Virus record (IMG/VR): IMGVR_UViG_3300009365_003824
Location: 1-64,000 of that record
DNA length: 64,000 nucleotides
Source of the DNA: a virus
Strand: one strand, 5' to 3'
The notes beneath the pieces were generated by a model. It did not search any database, had not been told where the DNA came from, and saw only the letters and a list, made by a program, of their open reading frames with translations. Position 1 is the stretch's first letter, and each line of letters opens with the position of its first letter. The position numbers were made by a program, and so were the translations under genes. This document shows, in pieces, positions 24,871-33,316 of this stretch.

Positions 24871-25458
24871 ATGGCAGTTGAATATCTAAACAATAAGGTA
24901 TTCGAGAGAACTATTCAGGAATTTCAAGTGTCGAAGAGAGAGAAAAGAAAGTACGAATTGATAATGGAAGACCTCCAAGGGTCGAAAGAAAGGCGCATAA
25001 AAAGAAGCAATCAAAATAAGAGGCGAGGCAAGCTACTTGCAACACTCTTAGACCAGAAGGAAGAGGAATATGGCTCTGTGTTGGGTGATTTTAATGTGTT
25101 GCAGGACAATTTAGCCCTGGCATTTTATACTCTGAGTGAAAACCTAGTGAAATATGCCCAGTTTCAGTTCATAGAGGAAGATGATGCTATTCAGGAAGGT
25201 GTAGTGATTTGTTTTGAGAAAATCGACAGATTCAATCCTGATAAAGGCAAGGCTTTTAACTATATGACCACTTGTATTTTAAACCACTTTAGGCAACTTT
25301 ACAGAACGGCAAGAAACTACCAGGAATTAAAAAAGAAGTATCTCGCATTTATCCAACAGGAAATTGACCGAATTATAATTCACAATGGCAAACAAACCTC
25401 TTTATGTAACAACACTACACCAGTTCCAGTAGGAAATAGTAGACAAAGAAATGATTAA
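24871..25458 (+). CDS. 55: Late transcription sigma factor, gp55-like
   Basis: 195 residues from the ATG at 24871, preceded by gaggagg. VEYLNNKVFERTI at the N-terminus matches the start of T4 gp55. The core EEDDAIQEGVVICFEKIDRFNPDKGKAFNYM...LNHFRQLYR is sigma region 2, which recognises the -10 element; regions 1 and 4 are absent, as in gp55. T4 gp55 directs the host polymerase to TATAAATA late promoters with help from gp33 and the sliding clamp. TATA-rich boxes before many genes in this window fit its presence. Confidence 0.88.
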   Translation: MAVEYLNNKVFERTIQEFQVSKREKRKYELIMEDLQGSKERRIKRSNQNKRRGKLLATLLDQKEEEYGSVLGDFNVLQDNLALAFYTLSENLVKYAQFQFIEEDDAIQEGVVICFEKIDRFNPDKGKAFNYMTTCILNHFRQLYRTARNYQELKKKYLAFIQQEIDRIIIHNGKQTSLCNNTTPVPVGNSRQRND

Positions 25459-25459
25459 C

Positions 25460-25488
25460 TTGCGTAATTAAATTAAAATGTGTATAAT
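25460..25488 (+). promoter_or_regulatory. Sigma70-type promoter
   Basis: ttgcgt (25460-25465), a 17-bp spacer and tataat (25483-25488), a perfect -10 element. It lies just upstream of the small gene at 25518 and would allow host-polymerase (early or middle) transcription. Confidence 0.6.
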
Positions 25489-25517
25489 TCGTATGTGTGC
25501 GTATAAGGACAATCATT

Positions 25518-25760
25518 ATGATGTTAAAAAGCAGTATGCTGGAAGAAATAGAGAGAGCAGAACTAATACAAAAATTAGTGGATAGTGGATACGGAGAATT
25601 AGTCGAAACCCTTTTGCTGAATGAAACTAAGGTTTATACAAAAAAGGGGCGTCTAAACAAAAGTGGCACATGTAGAGTCTTGGGCTGGAAAACTAAACAA
25701 TTAGAAGATGCCTTGGAAGAGTGTCGCAAAATTCTACACGATGATGTAGAAGAAGAGTAA
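25518..25760 (+). CDS. Small conserved-looking protein downstream of gp55
   Basis: 80 residues from ATG 25518 (aagga upstream; a second ATG directly follows). Helical N-terminus, then a compact basic segment TKKGRLNKSGTCRVLGWKTKQ that looks like a helix-turn-helix, and an acidic end. It has its own sigma70-type promoter and ends at a strong terminator. Position after the late sigma gene makes a transcription co-factor (gp33-like role) possible, but I see no gp33 sequence match and do not claim one. Confidence 0.75.
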   Translation: MMLKSSMLEEIERAELIQKLVDSGYGELVETLLLNETKVYTKKGRLNKSGTCRVLGWKTKQLEDALEECRKILHDDVEEE

Positions 25761-25766
25761 AATAAA

Positions 25767-25794
25767 ACAACCCACCCCCGTAGGGGTGGGTTGT
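25767..25794. terminator. Bidirectional terminator between convergent genes
   Basis: acaacccacccc / ggggtgggttgt with loop cgta, a 12-bp perfect stem. Followed by ttctt on the plus strand and ttttatt on the minus strand. It separates the plus-strand gene ending at 25760 from the tail tube gene ending at 25798. Confidence 0.9.
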
Positions 25795-25797
25795 TTC

Positions 25798-26313
25798 TTA
25801 ATTTCTCCAAGCACGATCATATTTCAGAGTGATGTCGCAGGTAACAACTTCGTTATTACCCATATCAAGTTCTCCGAAATTTATTTGCTCCGGCCAACAG
25901 TTTTCAAAAGTCCAACTTTCTATTATATCACCACAACCTGAGTACATCTCCAGTTCACCAGTTTTTTTGAATATACCATTTTCATTTATAATTGGAAAAT
26001 AGTTGCCCTCATACGGTTGATAGATTTCATAGATCCAATCCCATACTGGATGACTACCGCCTTGCGTGCAAATATCATAAAGCGTCAAATTAATAGGTTT
26101 CCAATCAGGTTTACCAGGGAGATAAACATTTTCTATTAAGTGTTGCACTTCAATGTTTTTGAATGCTAAATTAGGTCTAGCACCTTTCAAAGGTGGTAAA
26201 ACATTGACGCCTTCTCGTTCGCCACACACGCCGATAATTTCAAACATCCAACGAAATCGCCTTTTGTAAATGGTGTCCGGCGCAGCCAGAACACCCATGC
26301 CCATATTTGCCAT
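25798..26313 (-). CDS. Tail tube protein gp19-like, copy B
   Basis: 171 residues, close to T4 gp19 (163). It has the family features: MANMGMGVLAAPDTIYKRRFRW at the start, NVYLPGKPDWKPINLTLYD, MYSGCGDIIESWTFENCWP and a final beta strand VTCDITLKYD. It polymerises into the inner tail tube. A larger paralogue lies upstream at 26423-27052. A long hairpin and an A8G7 homopolymer stand in the gap before it. Confidence 0.9.
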   Translation of the reverse strand: MANMGMGVLAAPDTIYKRRFRWMFEIIGVCGEREGVNVLPPLKGARPNLAFKNIEVQHLIENVYLPGKPDWKPINLTLYDICTQGGSHPVWDWIYEIYQPYEGNYFPIINENGIFKKTGELEMYSGCGDIIESWTFENCWPEQINFGELDMGNNEVVTCDITLKYDRAWRN

Positions 26314-26360
26314 AGGTTATTCCGATTGTTAAAAAAAAGGGGGGGAAGAAAGTTATAGAA

Positions 26361-26401
26361 CAGTAGAGTAGTAAAGGAGGACTCCTTTACTACATCTACT
26401 G
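26361..26401 (-). other. 19-bp hairpin between the two tail tube genes
   Basis: cagtaga + gtagtaaaggag pair with ctcctttactac + tctactg, with one bulged a and a 2-base loop. On the minus strand it is followed 16 bases later by C7T8, then the copy B start. The distance to the T run makes a simple terminator unlikely. It may be an RNA-processing or attenuation site. Confidence 0.7.
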
Positions 26402-26422
26402 ATCTGTATTTCTTATCGTTTG

Positions 26423-27052
26423 TTAGCAAGACGCATCACAGCAATAATCAAATTCACCTGCACAGGAACAATATTCAACATCTGAATATCTAACTGTCAG
26501 TTCGATTGTTGCTTCTTCGGAGCTTGCATAATCTAAATCACCGAAATTAATTGCTTGTGGCCATGCATCTTTTAAAGTCCACTCTTCAAGGGTATCACCA
26601 CAACCGCTATACATACGCAAGTTAATTACTGCGGAGTAATCGCTTCGTGCAGAACCCATATGAGCAACGTTTTTATTTCCGCCACGCGGCCCGCCTTGAA
26701 TTCCTTCTGTGAAGTTATAAACACTGGCTAACCATGAATACAAAGCCATAATGCCGGTTCCAGCAGCTTCGCCTACAACATCATAGAAAGTAACAGTGAT
26801 TGTTTCCCAACTTGCTTTTCCAGGTATCCAAGTTCGACCGTTTTTCATATTGATTTCGGTTTCTTCAATGGTAATGTTCGGACGAGATGCCAACTTGACA
26901 AATTCTTCTTCAATTGAAGTGTTATTGCCTTTGGTACACAACGGAGTGATTGTCATGCCCCATCTGAATTTACGTTTGAAAATAGTGGTTGAGTCTACTA
27001 ATAGACCCATACCCATATTTACTTTATCTCTTGGTGCGCATTTTGCAACCAT
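26423..27052 (-). CDS. Tail tube protein gp19-like, copy A
   Basis: 209 residues. Same family as copy B: VNMGMGLLVDSTTIFKRKFRW, TWIPGKASWETITVTFYDV, MYSGCGDTLEEWTLKDAWP. It has an N-terminal extension with a cysteine, a longer central loop and a Cys-rich tail (six Cys in the last 20 residues). It sits 16 bp downstream of the sheath gene. One copy may form the tube and the other a special ring, or both may mix in the tube. The Cys-rich end is unusual for a tube protein. Confidence 0.88.
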   Translation of the reverse strand: MVAKCAPRDKVNMGMGLLVDSTTIFKRKFRWGMTITPLCTKGNNTSIEEEFVKLASRPNITIEETEINMKNGRTWIPGKASWETITVTFYDVVGEAAGTGIMALYSWLASVYNFTEGIQGGPRGGNKNVAHMGSARSDYSAVINLRMYSGCGDTLEEWTLKDAWPQAINFGDLDYASSEEATIELTVRYSDVEYCSCAGEFDYCCDASC

Positions 27053-27068
27053 TTTTTAAAAACCTCCA

Positions 27069-29555
27069 TTAAAAATCGGTTCCAACGTAATCGCTGTTAT
27101 ATTCAAAGGAACCTGTTCTGTGTATTGAAAACTCAATAAATATGAATTCAACAGCTTTGGTTGGTTGAATTCCGATTCTTGCCCAAAATTCATTTCTGTC
27201 TACTCTGTCTGGAGTGTTAATATCCCAGTCAGCTTGTATTCTGTAGTCCGTCAAACCTCTACCTGACCTAATAGTGTCTAGGACTCGTGAAGCTATTGTG
27301 ATAAATTTAGAGTGGAAGATGTCATCATGCGGATCAAAGAGCAATCTTCGGGAATCTGCACGAATCCTCTTCTCAGCTACAAACATCATTCTTCGGACGT
27401 TAATTCTATCTAATGCAGTTGGTGTTCGTTGTAAAGTCTTTTGACCCCAAGCAACGAAACCATCAATGTCTCTAAATTGAACGATTGGATTGACAGCATT
27501 TCTCCAACCATAGAGCAAATCTCTTTCTGCAAGAGTTGGACGTTGGAATACGTCTTTAACATTCGGAACCTGTCCTCTTGAGGCACCAGCAGGTGCGTAC
27601 CAAGGAGCGGATAGCGAATCGCTACGTGCAATTGTTGCTAAAACGCTTCCAGACGGTGGAACCCAAACATCGACCTGATTGAAAGAATCAAACTGCTTCA
27701 GCCACGGCCAGTAAAGTGCCGCAAAGTCAGAATCCAGTCTGGTATCATTCAGTGGATGCCTTCCGTTGTGCCAATCCACAATCTCTTGTAGATACAAGCC
27801 AAACGGCGGGTCAAGAATTCCCAAACAATCCATTCTCTCATTTTGGCAAACATCAATGATGCCTTCCATAACGGAAGTAGATGAATGACCCGGAGCGGCC
27901 AGAAGGTCAATATCAACCTGTTCTGGTTCGGACAGAGCGTAAAGACCTGTCATTTCGTAAAGATCACCGATGATTAAATCATCTTGGTCATCTGGATCAG
28001 CCGGAATACCATCGCTACCACCTGCTAAATCGTAGGTGCCATCTGCTGGGGATGCCGGATTGTCTGGATCGTCTGTAACTCTAACCCAGTTAGAAACGAT
28101 AGAGAGGAAGCTCTCAACATAAAATCGGCTAGTAGCGTCTTTGGTCAAATTGCCCCAAGACTCTGTTTGCGTGCTGTTGTTATAAACTTCCAAAGTAAAG
28201 GTGCCTTGTCTCAGGTCATTAGTAATTACGACCTGGGTGTTGTTACCATCAATACCTGGGCTGTCAGCAGCCAAGCTGAAGGTTACATCGCCGGTTGCGG
28301 CTGCATCGCCTACGACAATGCCGTAAGTATCAATTGACGCATCACCGGAAACACCTGCTGGACTTACACCAGTGTCAGCTTGCGTTGGGCCAGCAGTTGG
28401 GAAGCCGAAGATAGGAGCACCAGAGCTACCCGGTTTTACACGCAATGCTGCGTCTACACCGTGATGCAATGATACGATAGAAATACTCTTCAAACTTACC
28501 AAACCGGCCAGTTCTGGATCGCCTGATACTTCAGTGGGCACGGAAGCCGCGTCACCACCGATAGCTACAAAGCCACCCGGCAAACTTGCGATTTGTTCAT
28601 TAATTTCATCAACAACTTCATCAGTTGTGGATGTGATACCTTCCAAGTCTCCCAAGTCTACGACTTGAACTACTTGGTCGATACTTGTACTGTCTGTTCC
28701 ATCTACCACAATCTCCAAAAGCACATCTGTTTCGGAGGTTAAGTCCCAAGTGTCTGCTACACCTAAGCTGCTAGAATCTGGGTCTGGGTAGCCCGTGGTG
28801 GTTCCAAGAACCTGAGCACGAGTCATTCCAGTTCCGAGTCCAGTCACATTAGGTCCACCAAGAGCTACTGTGGAACCGCCGTAAATTGCGTCTTTGACTG
28901 ATACCAACTCAAGTGAGGCATCAGGACCAAACGCGAAAGTGGTGCGAACACCGATTTCATTTCCTGTAGTGCAGAAAAATTCAATCCCATCATCATCTGT
29001 AAGTTGAAGATTTAAGTCTTCAACTAATTGGAGGCAGCTATACTTATCACCTGTTAGCGGAGCCGGACGATTTGCGTCGGCGTAAACTAGCAAGGTTTTT
29101 GAGGATAGAACTGTATTTAGTCTCCAACGGAAGAAGGAATCCACAGCAAAGCTGTAAACTGGAAGTGCTGTTGGAGATGCAACATTGGACGTAATAATAA
29201 TTTGTCCACCAGCAGCAGGAACTTCGATTTCAGCCGTAGTTGCTTGCTCCCAGCTTGTGTTGTTTTCCTCGGCCACACGGACAATCCAAAGCTCGTTAGC
29301 AATAGCTAAGTATTGCGTAGCGGCGTAAAGTAAATACGGATCGCCTGTTTGGGGGTGAGGATACCCAAAAACTTCAGTTAATTCTCTTCTAGTTCTGATT
29401 TGTGTTGGGAGGTTAATCGGTCCCTTACTAGCAAATCCTACTAATCCAGCACGATGGAAAGATGATCCTACGTCATAGAAACTCAAGTCGGTTTCTTTAA
29501 TTCTCACCGACGCTGAGATTGTATTAGATGGAGGAAACCCTTTTAAAATTGCCAT
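27069..29555 (-). CDS. Contractile tail sheath protein, gp18-like
   Basis: 828 residues, longer than T4 gp18 (659). N-terminus VRIKETDLSFYDVGSSFHRA with GFASKGPINLPTQI is typical of sheath proteins. The C-terminal domain has YYAPAG-like WYAPAGASRG, LLYGWRNAVNPIVQF, GFVAWGQKTLQ, INVRRMMF and a final strand before YVGTDF. A large Gly/Asp/Val-rich central stretch (about residues 200-470) looks like inserted surface beta domains. The gene precedes the two tube genes, as in the 18-19 order of T4. Confidence 0.93.
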   Translation of the reverse strand: MAILKGFPPSNTISASVRIKETDLSFYDVGSSFHRAGLVGFASKGPINLPTQIRTRRELTEVFGYPHPQTGDPYLLYAATQYLAIANELWIVRVAEENNTSWEQATTAEIEVPAAGGQIIITSNVASPTALPVYSFAVDSFFRWRLNTVLSSKTLLVYADANRPAPLTGDKYSCLQLVEDLNLQLTDDDGIEFFCTTGNEIGVRTTFAFGPDASLELVSVKDAIYGGSTVALGGPNVTGLGTGMTRAQVLGTTTGYPDPDSSSLGVADTWDLTSETDVLLEIVVDGTDSTSIDQVVQVVDLGDLEGITSTTDEVVDEINEQIASLPGGFVAIGGDAASVPTEVSGDPELAGLVSLKSISIVSLHHGVDAALRVKPGSSGAPIFGFPTAGPTQADTGVSPAGVSGDASIDTYGIVVGDAAATGDVTFSLAADSPGIDGNNTQVVITNDLRQGTFTLEVYNNSTQTESWGNLTKDATSRFYVESFLSIVSNWVRVTDDPDNPASPADGTYDLAGGSDGIPADPDDQDDLIIGDLYEMTGLYALSEPEQVDIDLLAAPGHSSTSVMEGIIDVCQNERMDCLGILDPPFGLYLQEIVDWHNGRHPLNDTRLDSDFAALYWPWLKQFDSFNQVDVWVPPSGSVLATIARSDSLSAPWYAPAGASRGQVPNVKDVFQRPTLAERDLLYGWRNAVNPIVQFRDIDGFVAWGQKTLQRTPTALDRINVRRMMFVAEKRIRADSRRLLFDPHDDIFHSKFITIASRVLDTIRSGRGLTDYRIQADWDINTPDRVDRNEFWARIGIQPTKAVEFIFIEFSIHRTGSFEYNSDYVGTDF

Positions 29556-29567
29556 TCTTATTCTCCC

Positions 29568-29780
29568 TTAATTTAACCTGTTAGGTACGTATCGAGTAGA
29601 AATTAAACCCATTGCTTCTACACGGTCTATATATTCAGTTGCTCGCTCATCTTCAAGCAAAATTGTGTTTTTTCCTTCTCCCAATCCTGGGACTATTTTG
29701 GTCGTGAAAGATCGAGGCTTCCTTCTTGATCTTACAACTAGCTGAACTGGTTGTTTAGTTTTGTTTCTTATTTCAAGCAT
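29568..29780 (-). CDS. Small protein beside the tail sheath gene
   Basis: 70 residues, predicted all-beta and basic (VQLVVRSRRKPRSFTTK), ending ISTRYVPNRLN. It overlaps the gp15-like gene by 8 bp and ends 12 bp before the sheath gene, so it belongs to the tail operon. I do not recognise the family; a small structural or assembly role is likely from position. Confidence 0.7.
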   Translation of the reverse strand: MLEIRNKTKQPVQLVVRSRRKPRSFTTKIVPGLGEGKNTILLEDERATEYIDRVEAMGLISTRYVPNRLN

Positions 29781-30774
29781 TGTCTAAATCTTTCACCGTA
29801 GTTTTAACTCTACTAATAACCTGTGTCACATCCTCGTCCTTGACAGCATTAACAAACTCTTGGTTAATACTCAAAACAGCCTTTCGTCTCTCAATGGGCT
29901 GCGGGATATAGCTTTCTGCCAACATGTTAAACTGCATTTTTATAATTCGGATAGCTTGATCACCCGGAGCAACCTCTGTATTATTACCCGAAGATTCAAA
30001 TTTAACAATTATCTCCCAATGTACACCGCGTATGTTTATATATGCGCATGGATTGAATTTCAGAAAAATTTGTTCCGCGATCTGGTTCATGTCTTCGATA
30101 TATAGTGTCCATATCCAAAGACTATAACTAATATCAACTGGGATACCTCTAGTAACGCCAAATAGCGTTCCACGATGCTTGTTTTCGTTGACATAGTTAC
30201 TCCTAGACCACCTTTTTGCGGCACTATAAGTATATCTATCCTGATTGAATTGCATGTCGTTCTGATGAATGGCCATAAAAGGCAAACGAATGCGATCCAC
30301 CACCAACGTATTGTCCTTTCGGACGTTATCTTGAACGATAGCTGCCACCGCTTTTTCCTGGGGTCCAAAAATAATAGGAACAGGATGTTCCTTGCCATTT
30401 TCATCAAAAACAATTATATCCCTAAACAAGTCTGTAACTGCTTCATCGCAGCCACGAATTGCTTTGGAATACCTGTTTATAATATGACCACGATGCGGAG
30501 GAGTTGTCAAAGGCTCTTGCGGGTCATTTTTAATATTCCCCGTCATCATAGGATCGCAATCACCACGGGAACCAATCCCTGTTTTCTTCATGTAGTCTGT
30601 CTCAAGCCAAGAAGCGGGGCCAGTGGCAACTCTTCTTAAGGTAGGCTCTTGTGTTTCGTCACATCTTTTCCCCCAAGGAGGGTCTAAATTCAACTTGTTA
30701 ATAACCGGACTTTTTGGATTGCAAGGATTTAGTGAAGGTTCTGTGTTGATTGAGTTTTCAGTGCGTTCAGCCAT
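29773..30774 (-). CDS. Tail sheath terminator / completion protein, gp15-like
   Basis: 333 residues. The core (about 100-300) follows T4 gp15: a strand pair with VPIIFGPQEKAVA, IRLPFMAI, DRYTYSAAKRW, PVDISYSLWIWTLYIEDM, then QIAEQIFLKFNP and a late beta region. gp15 forms the hexameric ring that ends the tube and sheath and joins the tail to the neck. A 90-residue N-terminal extension is Asn/Pro-rich. It is the first gene of the tail cassette that continues with the small protein, sheath and tubes. Confidence 0.8.
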   Translation of the reverse strand: MAERTENSINTEPSLNPCNPKSPVINKLNLDPPWGKRCDETQEPTLRRVATGPASWLETDYMKKTGIGSRGDCDPMMTGNIKNDPQEPLTTPPHRGHIINRYSKAIRGCDEAVTDLFRDIIVFDENGKEHPVPIIFGPQEKAVAAIVQDNVRKDNTLVVDRIRLPFMAIHQNDMQFNQDRYTYSAAKRWSRSNYVNENKHRGTLFGVTRGIPVDISYSLWIWTLYIEDMNQIAEQIFLKFNPCAYINIRGVHWEIIVKFESSGNNTEVAPGDQAIRIIKMQFNMLAESYIPQPIERRKAVLSINQEFVNAVKDEDVTQVISRVKTTVKDLDNA

Positions 30775-30821
30775 AAATATACCTTTCCACTATTTATTGG
30801 TATTACTCTTTTATTTTCATA

Positions 30822-30989
30822 ATGAAATATTTCAAACTTAAGAAAAACAAAGTCCCTACCCCCGTGGTAACAGAGCGTATATTTCAAAATAAACTGCCTA
30901 AATGCAGGCCCACCTTAACATTCTTCAAAAAGGTTCATCGCATTGAATATGGGGAAGAAATTATTCCCCCAGAACATCATCAATCGTGA
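30822..30989 (+). CDS. Small basic protein
   Basis: 55 residues in the gap between two minus-strand structural genes. Basic first half (MKYFKLKKNKVPTPVVTE), then TFFKKVHRIEYGEEIIPP. It fills the otherwise empty stretch 30775-30960 and ends inside the 3' end of the next gene. No Shine-Dalgarno is visible, so the call rests on the intact frame and its fit to the gap. Confidence 0.45.
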   Translation: MKYFKLKKNKVPTPVVTERIFQNKLPKCRPTLTFFKKVHRIEYGEEIIPPEHHQS

Positions 30990-31512
30990 AGTCTGGCTTC
31001 TGTTGAGTAACTTTCCCCTCGCCAGTCGTAGTGGATTCTTGGAATCTCTGGCAAATCATCTCAAGGCGAATAGCGCCCCATTTATGAAATTGACCTAGAT
31101 TTCTTTGAATGAGAATCCAATTCTCACTAAGGTGAGGAGAAAAGAACCTAGAGCCTATCTTGGGAGGATGTCCTACCGCTTTTAATATGGCTTTGTAATT
31201 AACCTGAAAAATAATTTCGTCAGGAGAATCAATTCCCCACTCTGTTTGATCATTCTGAGATGGAATAGGTTCGTAATAAGCATAAATTGTTATAGGATTG
31301 GCCGACCAAAGTTTGCCTCTATCTTCGACATAAAGAGGATCTACTGTTTGATCTTGAATGAAGACTTCATAATAAAAAAGAGGCGTCCCTGATATTTTTA
31401 TAGCTTCCTCGTCCCACCTGTTCAATATTTCATGATCAGGTGAATCAGGATTAAATTGACGCATACTCCCTACTGGGTGGTATACTGTTCCATCAGTCCT
31501 ATAAATTGCCAT
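30961..31512 (-). CDS. Putative neck or head-completion structural protein
   Basis: 183 residues. N-terminus MAIYRTDGTVYHPVGS, then YYEVFIQDQTVDPLYVEDRG, YAYYEPIPSQN, GIDSPDEIIFQVNYK and HPPKIGSRFFSPHLSENW. I recall such proteins among structural genes of large T4-like marine phages, but cannot assign a T4 gene number. The end DFTIDD matches a DFTI element in the protein at 35125-35760, whose N-terminus is also alike. Its start overlaps the preceding stop (TAATG). Confidence 0.72.
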   Translation of the reverse strand: MAIYRTDGTVYHPVGSMRQFNPDSPDHEILNRWDEEAIKISGTPLFYYEVFIQDQTVDPLYVEDRGKLWSANPITIYAYYEPIPSQNDQTEWGIDSPDEIIFQVNYKAILKAVGHPPKIGSRFFSPHLSENWILIQRNLGQFHKWGAIRLEMICQRFQESTTTGEGKVTQQKPDFTIDDVLGE

Positions 31513-32018
31513 TAAGCACCACCTAAGTTGGGGACACTTTTATGTGTTCGTCCTTTTTGACTCCAAAAATCCATTTCATCCAACCTTGTGGCCATTTCCC
31601 TAATTGCTGTAGCACCTTGTCTGATAAGACCCCTGGAAGCCTCATCAATCTCAGTAGGCGGAACCTTTCTTAAGTTTTCCGTTAATTTCAAGAAAGACTC
31701 TATAGCTATCTTGATTTCGGTTTTAAGAGAAGTGCCCCAAGCACCATGAATCCAATTGCTTTCATGGAATTGTTCACATTTCCAAGCAAGGTATTTACAT
31801 TGCCACTCGGTTCTCTCAGAAACTTCCCCAGTGTGTTGTAGTTCCACAAGAACCCTGTTAATGGACATAGCCATATCAGCCATATCACTGAATCCTGGTG
31901 AATCTAATTGACGGAGTTCCTGTTGGAGCTTCTGAGACGCCTCAGTTAAGGTATCAAAAAAATAATTAGGTTGACCCTGAGCGTCGATTTCGTATTGCCA
32001 TTCATTTAAAGTCTTCAT
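31512..32018 (-). CDS. Helical structural protein with leader-like N-terminus
   Basis: 168 residues, all-helical. MKTLNEWQYEIDA begins like the capsid-targeting leaders (M-K-T-hydrophobic-x-E-W), but no clear L-x-E site follows at once. The upstream CATAAATAAAGGC holds both a late-promoter-like box and a short Shine-Dalgarno. It is coupled to the neck-like gene by a stop/start overlap. Function unknown; a virion role is likely. Confidence 0.68.
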   Translation of the reverse strand: MKTLNEWQYEIDAQGQPNYFFDTLTEASQKLQQELRQLDSPGFSDMADMAMSINRVLVELQHTGEVSERTEWQCKYLAWKCEQFHESNWIHGAWGTSLKTEIKIAIESFLKLTENLRKVPPTEIDEASRGLIRQGATAIREMATRLDEMDFWSQKGRTHKSVPNLGGA

Positions 32019-32035
32019 GCCTTTATTTATGAATG

Positions 32036-32464
32036 TTACGAATTATTTTCAGAAACAAGAGTGAATTTAGGATGCACAGAGAAAAGACCCCCGCCCGATG
32101 GTAGTTCAACCGGAGCATAAGCGGCCTGTTGTGCCCAGAGTAATTCAGTTCCAGCAGCATTGGTTACAAAGTACCCATAAATGTCTTGTGCTACTGTGAA
32201 TGTAAATTCTTGTTCGGATGCATATTCAGCATATCCTTTGTTTAAACCATCGGTGCTTATTGCCCAGCTTCCAGAGGCAAGAGTCTTAGCAGCGTAGCCA
32301 GTGCCGCCAGGACACTCTGTAAAATCAGCTAAAATGGTATCCCCATCCAAGGTCAATTCATTAGAATACAATCTTAATGCTACGTTAGATGCTGGATTAA
32401 CATTTAAAATGATTTTCAGCATATTCAGTTCTGCTACATCGGGTACAATTAGGCTTTCAGACAT
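32036..32464 (-). CDS. Beta-rich virion surface protein
   Basis: 142 residues. Immunoglobulin-like or jelly-roll style: LKIILNVNPASNVALRLYSN, a Gly-rich loop CPGGTGYAAKTLASGSW, and EFTFTVAQDIYGYFVTN with AGTELLWAQ. Such proteins are common decoration or collar candidates in T4-like marine phages. No enzymatic site. It lies between a glycosyltransferase and the structural pair at 30961-32018. Confidence 0.7.
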   Translation of the reverse strand: MSESLIVPDVAELNMLKIILNVNPASNVALRLYSNELTLDGDTILADFTECPGGTGYAAKTLASGSWAISTDGLNKGYAEYASEQEFTFTVAQDIYGYFVTNAAGTELLWAQQAAYAPVELPSGGGLFSVHPKFTLVSENNS

Positions 32465-32479
32465 ATTACTCTCCTGATT

Positions 32480-33316
32480 TTATGTAGTCCACGCCTCGAT
32501 TCTTTTCCTTGCATCTTCCTTTGCGTCTTCTACCCAATCTATCATTTTTTCTAAATGAGGCGGGCTGTATAATTTGGCAGAAGTATAAGTTCTAGGGTGA
32601 TCTATGTTTTCATCCAGGTTTCTACAATGGTTTTTTTCATTGCCTATAAACAAGGGTTCTATGCCACTTCGATTTAATATGTAGTTTCCAAGCACTTCCG
32701 TATCGGGCCAATTAGGAGAATTGGGATCGGGTTTTCTGTTTTGAATTCCGGTTGTATTGCATAATCTTCTCAACGACCAACCGAAACCTATCTTATCCAT
32801 AGTGAACATGTGATACATGGTGGCTGTATGACTCACCATGAATTCCCAATCAGCGTGTTCACGAGGAGTTAGTCGATAACCAACTACTGGTGATTCCTCT
32901 TTGCATTTTTGCAAAAGGTCTTCTACAAAATCTCTTCTTTTTAGAAAACAGTCAGAATGAGTAGCAAATAAGTAATCTGTCCTACACATCGAAAATGCCA
33001 AATCCATTGCTATAGCAGGATAATCTGAAGGGTGAACAACACCATTCAAGCGAAGCGAATGCACTTCTACATCTTCATCCCTTAGTGACTCTATCTTTTC
33101 AAGTTCACTTTCACAGCTTCCGGTATCAATAATGACAATAAAGGGGCGAACTGTTTGTAGTTTCAACAATTGCACTACGAGTTCTAGGGTGTCATAAGTA
33201 TCCAAAACTGGAACAACAGCAGTGACTTCATATTCCCAAGGCTTCTTTTCACAATCTCCCTCCCAAGGTAATTCCGTTGTGGGACGCCCTTTCAAGGGTG
33301 AAATTCTATCTCTCAT
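32480..33316 (-). CDS. Family 2-like glycosyltransferase A2
   Basis: 278 residues. Close paralogue of the protein at 23844-24830, without its N-terminal extension. EVTAVVPVLDTYDTLELVV, IIDTGSCESEL, HPSDYPAIAMD and the metal-site region FATHSDCFLKR, where the first Asp of the usual DxD is replaced by Ser (HADVF in the paralogue reads HSDCF here). Activity may differ between the two. The start overlaps the previous glycosyltransferase stop by 4 bp. Confidence 0.8.
   Translation of the reverse strand: MRDRISPLKGRPTTELPWEGDCEKKPWEYEVTAVVPVLDTYDTLELVVQLLKLQTVRPFIVIIDTGSCESELEKIESLRDEDVEVHSLRLNGVVHPSDYPAIAMDLAFSMCRTDYLFATHSDCFLKRRDFVEDLLQKCKEESPVVGYRLTPREHADWEFMVSHTATMYHMFTMDKIGFGWSLRRLCNTTGIQNRKPDPNSPNWPDTEVLGNYILNRSGIEPLFIGNEKNHCRNLDENIDHPRTYTSAKLYSPPHLEKMIDWVEDAKEDARKRIEAWTT

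Noticed and set aside
30175-30639. 154-codon plus-strand frame
   Set aside because: Lies fully inside the gp15-like gene on the other strand and has no protein-like composition.
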